Made by a program: the position numbers and the translations under genes | Notes under the pieces: generated by a model | What the model was told of the DNA's origin: nothing | Seen by the model: the letters and a program-made list of their open reading frames with translations, nothing else | The model's database searches: none | From: Capitulum mitella | Taxonomy: Eukaryota > Arthropoda > Thecostraca > Pollicipedomorpha > Pollicipedidae | Reading direction: 5' to 3' | Length of the DNA stretch: 64,000 nt | Assembly (NCBI GenBank): GCA_030062745.1 | Contig: CP099851.1 | Coordinates: 10,418,393-10,482,392 of the forward strand | Shown: one piece after another, positions 59,701-64,000 of the stretch | How the letters are laid out: every line of letters starts with the position of its first letter | How positions within the stretch are numbered: position 1 is the first letter of the stretch

Positions 59701-62700
59701 TAGAGGGCTGAGATCAGAGATAAGGTCACGAAGAATGAATATGGAAACCAATATTTTGCCACCAGTATATACAAATGTATAACGCCTCAAGGCTGCATAA
59801 ACCTGTGGTTCCGTACAGACAGATACCCATGTCAAAACAGCACATGTCCAAAATTGTTACTTTTCAGACAAAAACCTTGCTATAGTCATGGATGCAGAGG
59901 CACCAGATTATTAACTTTTAGACTACTATTTCGAAAACTATTAACCTATTAACTTACAGATAAATATGAATTATCAGACCCCAACCGCCAACCCCAACAT
60001 CAGACCCTAGCCACCAGCCCCGACACAGATCAGGCCGTACCGTGGACGGGGACCGGCACTATGTCCTCTGGCGAGTCCTGGCAGGGATCGGTGCGGAGCG
60101 CGTGCTGCTGCTGCAGCAGGATCAGGCCGGCCACCACGTCCGACAGCACCAGGTCCATCTCGCCCACCATTGTCGCAATGTGGCCTGACGGCCACGGCGG
60201 GACAGGTCAGGCCACCGTGATACTGCCATCATCGTCTTGGCGATATAACCTGAGGATACGGTGAGGACTCGGTGTTACTATTCTGGCTATACGAGCAGGT
60301 CAGGTCGGATTAGATCACAGTGTTTTGCCATAAAACACCACGACGATGACCTCAGGGTCATGTCAGATAACTGTGACCTAGCCCCGGTTGTAGCGATGCC
60401 ACTTGAGGGTCAGGCCAGGCCAAATGTTACCTTACCCTACTTCGTCGCAACAGGACCTGAGAACAATAATTTACTAGGGTCCACTCAAATGCTGCTAACA
60501 CCTGACGACAACTACACGTTCGTGGTGTAGTGAAAACGTTACTTTAGCATTCGTCTGACCAGGTCAGGGTACAGGGCTGCGGCTCCGGCCTCGGTCAGGG
60601 CTGAAGTCCGGTCAAATTCATGGGAAGGGTCCAGCTGAATGTGTCAGCTTACGCAGTGGGTTTCACTAGCCAAAGCAAACGCTCGGGCTACTACTAAACC
60701 AAAACACAAGTGGCCAGGCAATAGAAGATCCGCAACGTGGAGTCGCAGGGTACGATCAAGATGCTTTAGCTGTACGTTGTTCTCTGTCCAGGACACCACG
60801 GTCCCAAATTCAAAATATCTGCTGGGCGAAATCCACTCCAGCATAACAAAACACGTTCGCTATGCCATGAATCACGCGAATCACATGAATCACACAACCT
60901 CATGAATCACACCGCTACCCGCTTCAAGACTTCCCAGTTAAACCCCTCTCCAGGAAACACCACGGACACCAGCTGATCACATTGGGGTCATCGTCTATAA
61001 AATCCACTGTTAGACATCGATTCACGGTTGTGTCAGTGATAAGTGAGAGGTTCATGAGTGTGTGTATGCGTGTGTGTGTTAAATTTCCTCGACTGTCACA
61101 CATGAATACCCCATATCACCACCGTCAGCGCGACCGTGCGGGGTTTTCCTGTGACGTCAGGTACCTGCCACGTCTCGAAGCGCCTCAGCCGTGTCGTCAC
61201 TGTGCAGACAGCAGCAGAGCAGGCGGCACCGAGCCTGCCACAGACTCCTCCGTAACACGCTGTGGACAGCAGGGACAGTTACAGCAGCACAGCAGGCAAC
61301 ACCGAGACTGCCAGACTCCTCCGTAACACGCTGTGGACAGCAGGGACAGAGTTACAGCAGCACAGCAGGCAACACCGAGCCTGCCACAGACTCCTCCGTA
61401 ACACGCTGTGGACAGCAGGGACAGAGTTACAGCAGCACAGCAGGCAACACCGAGCCTGCCACAGACTCCTCCGTAACACGCTGTGGACAGCAGGGACAGG
61501 TTACAGCAGACAGCAGGCCACCGAGCTGACACGCTGTGGACAGCAGGGACAGTCACAGCAGCACAGCAGGCCACACCGAGCCTGCCACAGACTCCTCCGT
61601 AACACGCTGTGGACAGCAGGGACAGTCACAGCAGCACAGCAGGCCACACCGAGCCTGCAAGACTCCTCCGTAACATGCTGTGGACAGCAGACAGTGCACA
61701 TTTATCGAACAAGGTAAGACAGTCCTGCAAAACATCATCACGTTCTGGTGCATAACATAACGTGCAGCATTTATGAGCATGGTTTAATGCGTTTGGAAAC
61801 CCAGTCTTCCGACACATCAGCTTTCACGGACCGACCTGCCCTTAACGAGTACAGCATCGGTTATATTACGATCATGGTGAGGAAATAGCCGCCAATAAAC
61901 GCAAAAAAAACATTTCAGCTATGAAGCAGTAGAGGATGAAGACCATCCTATAACCGATCGCAGACAACAACGATATCTGAGTTTCTGAGGCCGGCAGCGC
62001 CGGCCGCGGGACAGCAGCATCCCACCTTTTCCTCCGTCTGGCGCTGCTGTAGCCGCTGCCGCTCAGGCTGACAGAGCCCAGTGGGTCGAACACCACGGCC
62101 ACGCCCACCAGGATGCAGAGGCAACGCAGCCAGTTGCAGACCACCAGGGCTGCAACAGCCGTTCAACAGACCTAGAGTTAAGGGAGACCCAGAAACCACA
62201 CGGTGCTACCGCGCTACGGCACGAAGATGCCGGACAATGTTACGGCTGTAAGATAAGTAGACGGAACAGAGCCGCTATGGATTGCATGTGGTCTTTATCC
62301 ACGGGTGAATTCCAAAGGATGCATGATGTAACACTAAGACAAAGAAAAGTCATTCATCATAACCAATGGCTACGCAGGAAACAGGAATGCATACCCAACA
62401 ATGGAGAGGAAAATGTTAACATGTCCTAAAAACTCCACACCGCCGAAAGCGAGTACAGAAGGACGCGTAAAAGAAGCTCACAACTTAAGACGCACTGCAA
62501 TGGCGACACTGGCGAATGATACAGCCCTCATCACTGACCTATGATGACCTGCACAGTGGGAGACGTGACGTCACACTGTTTGATGTCAGCCGCGAGCCAG
62601 ACGGACCCGAGGATGTCCCAGCCGACGGACACGAGGAACAGCACCAGTCTGCGGGAATCCGACCGGTCAGGGCGGCCACCTCCTCCCTCACGGCCGGTCA

Positions 62701-63743
62701 GGGCGGCCACCTGTCCCCTCACGGCCGGTCAGAGTGGCCACCTCCTCCCTCACGGCCGGTCAGAGTGGCCACCTCCTCCCTCACGGCCGGTCAGAGTGGC
62801 CACCGTCTCCCTCACGGCCGGTCAGAGTGGCCACCGTCTCCCTCACGGCCGGTCAGAGTGGCCACCGTCTCCCTCACGGCCAGTCAGAGTGGCCACCGTC
62901 TCCCTCACGGCCGGTCAGAGCGGTCACCGTCTCCCTCACGGCCGGTCAGAGTGGCCACCTCCTCCCACACGGCCGGTCAGGGCGGCCACCTCCCCTCACG
63001 GCCGGTCAGAGCGGTCACCGTCTCCCTCACGGCCGGTCAGAGCGGCCACTGTCTCCGGTCACTCAATGGCCACGTGACCGCACGCTAACGGCCGAGTCCG
63101 CTACCTGACACCTTATGGGATTCATTGGCGCCATTGGTATCATCGTTATGACGTCAGTGTTCATCTCAAGAGCCAACAAAACAATGTAGCCGATTCCGCA
63201 TTCATTAGCTCAGCACCTCATTGTAATGGCAAGGATCCACATGTTCATATCGATGTTAATGATGTTAATAATTCTGCTGATGATTAAAGTCACGGACAGA
63301 CGAAAAAAAAATTACCTGTATTGCATTGTCTTCTCGTCTCGGCATGTCTGGCACCATGTGCAATGAACGTAATGAACGGCAAGAATGGTCGTTACTGGCG
63401 CTACGTCAACAGACACGAGATAAAAAGCTAAGCCTAACAGTGTTGCAGGCGGAAGTGGTAAACAACCTTAAAAAAAAAACGCTAGGTAATTTAAAGACGG
63501 CCCGTTGCCTTCATCCAGCTTGCGGTGTGGGCTGACCTGCAGTGGAGCAGCAGCGGCACCTGTCGGCGGCGCGGCAGCTCCATGATGGCTCCCTGGCCGC
63601 TGTTGGCCGCCAGCAGGGCCAGCAGCGGTACCGAAATCAGCAGCTGCACGCCGCAGCCCAGCACGTACGTCTCCAGCGTGCGGTCCTTCTGGCACGTCCG
63701 GCTAATGTCGTGGGTCACGTAGATCACTGACACGGCCACCAGC
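53563..63743 (-). CDS. DAGL: sn-1-specific diacylglycerol lipase, 14 exons (5' partial, two 1-bp frame breaks)
   Basis: This membrane lipase cleaves diacylglycerol to 2-monoacylglycerol. Exons 5' to 3': 63537-63743, 62539-62648, 62026-62149, 61165-61199, 60041-60184, 59168-59316, 58481-58604, 57723-57863, 57113-57224, 56369-56461, 55023-55177, 54694-54825, 54032-54145, 53563-53704 (stop TGA). About 593 residues lie in the window; the extreme N-terminus is outside. Landmarks are transmembrane helices, LVVCNW with VVFDPLG, DVVAGLILL, FLVAVDH, VAIRGTLSVTDALTDL, nucleophile elbow GHSLGAG, FAFSPPGG, GDDLVPRLS and PGHVLHV. Ser, Asp and His of the triad are all present. It ends soon after the lipase core (EPEPQC), so it lacks the long DAGL-alpha tail and is closer in layout to DAGL-beta. 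Exons 59168-59316 and 54032-54145 each need one base fewer to stay in frame. Confidence 0.93.
53710..54031. other. DAGL intron, no feature
   Basis: A short intron between the last two exons, 327 bp, with no repeat and no other feature. Confidence 0.5.
54951..55022. repeat. 40-bp two-copy repeat at a DAGL donor
   Basis: GGACCTGACCGCGGAGACCC followed by TGTTCRGCTGA occurs twice. The right copy ends in the donor of exon 55023-55177 (AAG then GTCAGC). Confidence 0.88.
55527..56209. mobile_element. Short TTAA-type element in a DAGL intron
   Basis: The left end TTAGCCCTCACCGG and the reverse complement of the right end (TTAAACCCTCACCG) form a short inverted repeat, both followed by a G-rich patch. 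The interior contains TCAAGGTCAAACGAGGTCAA. No coding capacity. The low outer-end conservation makes it tentative. Confidence 0.5.
56851..57146. repeat. 79-bp tandem array, four copies of the end of a DAGL coding exon plus its donor
   Basis: The unit contains, on the minus strand, the coding end TACCCGGACTACARCCTGGT then GGTGACYG and the donor GTAGGT. The anchor word GTAGTCCGGG starts at 56892, 56971, 57050 and 57129, exactly 79 bp apart. The copy at 57129 belongs to the true exon (57113-57224); the other three are in the intron yet still read PDYSLVVTG or PDYSLVAAG. The period is not a multiple of three. Confidence 0.95.
57225..57722. other. DAGL intron, no feature
   Basis: No repeat or gene recognised. 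Confidence 0.45.
57864..58480. other. DAGL intron, no feature
   Basis: No repeat or gene recognised. Confidence 0.45.
59124..59186. repeat. 30-bp two-copy repeat at a DAGL donor
   Basis: GACCTGTGGCGGGC occurs at about 59145 and again at 59165. On the minus strand both read CGCCACAG then GTCWG, so the donor of exon 59168-59316 has a nearby copy 30 bp into the intron. Confidence 0.8.
59320..60040. other. DAGL intron, no feature
   Basis: Short direct repeats of GGTCAGA occur near 59340-59405 beside the acceptor. Otherwise nothing. Confidence 0.45.
60185..61164. other. DAGL intron, no feature
   Basis: No gene recognised. An ATGAATCAC triplet repeat lies at 60868-60910. Confidence 0.45.
61193..61690. 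repeat. About 70-bp tandem array on the acceptor side of the 35-bp DAGL exon
   Basis: The unit includes, on the minus strand, CTGCTGTCCACAGCGTGTTA then CGGAGGAGTCTG. The true acceptor (CTGCTGTCTGCACAG) is of the same form, so about six to seven acceptor-like sites precede the real one. Some units are shortened. Confidence 0.92.
62026..63743 (-). CDS. DAGL: DAGL transmembrane exons
   Basis: Three exons cover transmembrane helices of the N-terminal four-helix bundle. The first (63537-63743) holds the end of one helix (LVAVSVIYV), a loop with Cys (HDISRTCQKD), and a helix VLGCGVQLLISVPLLALLAA. The second (62539-62648) holds LVLFLVSVGWDILGSVWLAA, and the third (62026-62149) ALVVCNW-LRCLCILVGVAVVFDPLG then a basic SARRRK. 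Phases join exactly: AG then A; ATAG then CC. The second exon could also end at GTGCAG-GTCATC, but only the donor after ATAG keeps the frame into ALVVCNW. Confidence 0.85.
62664..63065. repeat. 30-bp tandem array, about 13 copies, 16 bp from a DAGL acceptor
   Basis: The unit is cacggccggtcagagtggcc followed by accgtctccct. On the minus strand every unit contains GGCC-GTGAGGGAG, a donor-like word. The 190-codon and 178-codon plus frames here come from the repeat. Confidence 0.93.
63066..63536. other. DAGL intron, no feature
   Basis: No gene recognised. Confidence 0.45.
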
Positions 63744-64000
63744 CTGCGGCACGGACACAAGTCACGGTCCACACACACCAGACATGGCCACCAGCCTGCG
63801 GCACAGCCACCGGTCACGGTCCACACACACCAGACGCGGCCACCAGTCTGCGGTACAGCCACCATTCACGGTCCACACGCACCATTAACGGTTCACAAAC
63901 ACCAGTCACGGCCACCAGTCTGCGGTACAGCCACCGGTCACGGTCCACACACACCAGACGCGGCCACCAGTCTGCGGCAAAGCCACCGGTCACGGTTCAC
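63731..64000. repeat. About 52-bp array containing a DAGL acceptor, running off the window
   Basis: The unit is ccaccagtctgcggyacagc followed by caccggtcacggtccacacacaccagacgcgg. On the minus strand each unit contains CCGCAG-RCTGGTGG, a copy of the acceptor and first bases of exon 63537-63743. At least five units are visible. Confidence 0.92.

Noticed and set aside
61191..61717. Several overlapping repeat-rich frames on both strands
   Set aside because: Explained by the roughly 70-bp array beside the DAGL micro-exon.
62516..63108. 190-, 178- and 124-codon plus frames rich in GGHLLPHGRS-like repeats
   Set aside because: Explained by the 30-bp array in a DAGL intron, on the strand opposite the gene.

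Overview
The window is eukaryotic and almost certainly arthropod, most likely a crustacean. It has split genes with GT/AG introns, short signal-peptide exons coding only Met-Lys, TATA boxes about 33 bp upstream of arthropod-type initiators, and Tyr/His-rich secreted proteins ending in a Rebers-Riddiford-like cuticle domain. There are no operons, Shine-Dalgarno sites or long uninterrupted genes. I cannot name the species.

Layout. Three tandem cuticular-protein genes lie on the minus strand at 0.9-1.8 kb, 9.8-10.8 kb and 16.1-17.0 kb. From 17.6 to 28.2 kb the plus strand carries the last nine exons of a PDXDC1 homologue. Its PLP-domain exons were not found, so the cuticle cluster may lie inside one of its introns on the opposite strand. 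A GC-rich, E-box-rich segment follows (28.2-30.1 kb), then a repeat-rich stretch to about 41.8 kb with few recognisable genes. A minus-strand MCRIP-family gene spans 41.9-50.6 kb; its last exon was not found. A minus-strand sn-1-specific diacylglycerol lipase (DAGL) fills 53.6-63.7 kb in fourteen exons and continues past the right edge.

All three housekeeping genes were rebuilt by homology, and every intron phase agrees, except that two DAGL exons each carry exactly one base too many. Both the homology and the phases point to the same two places.

Mobile DNA includes three copies of a 1.2-kb TTAA-flanked (piggyBac-type) non-autonomous element with perfect DR1 nuclear-receptor motifs, three looser relatives, a 1.9-kb hAT-type element with an intact 8-bp target duplication, and a mariner relic.

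The most unusual feature is that tandem arrays sit on or next to splice sites in nine exons of the three housekeeping genes. In several arrays the repeat unit contains the donor or acceptor itself, so decoy splice sites are multiplied (DAGL, PDXDC1, MCRIP).
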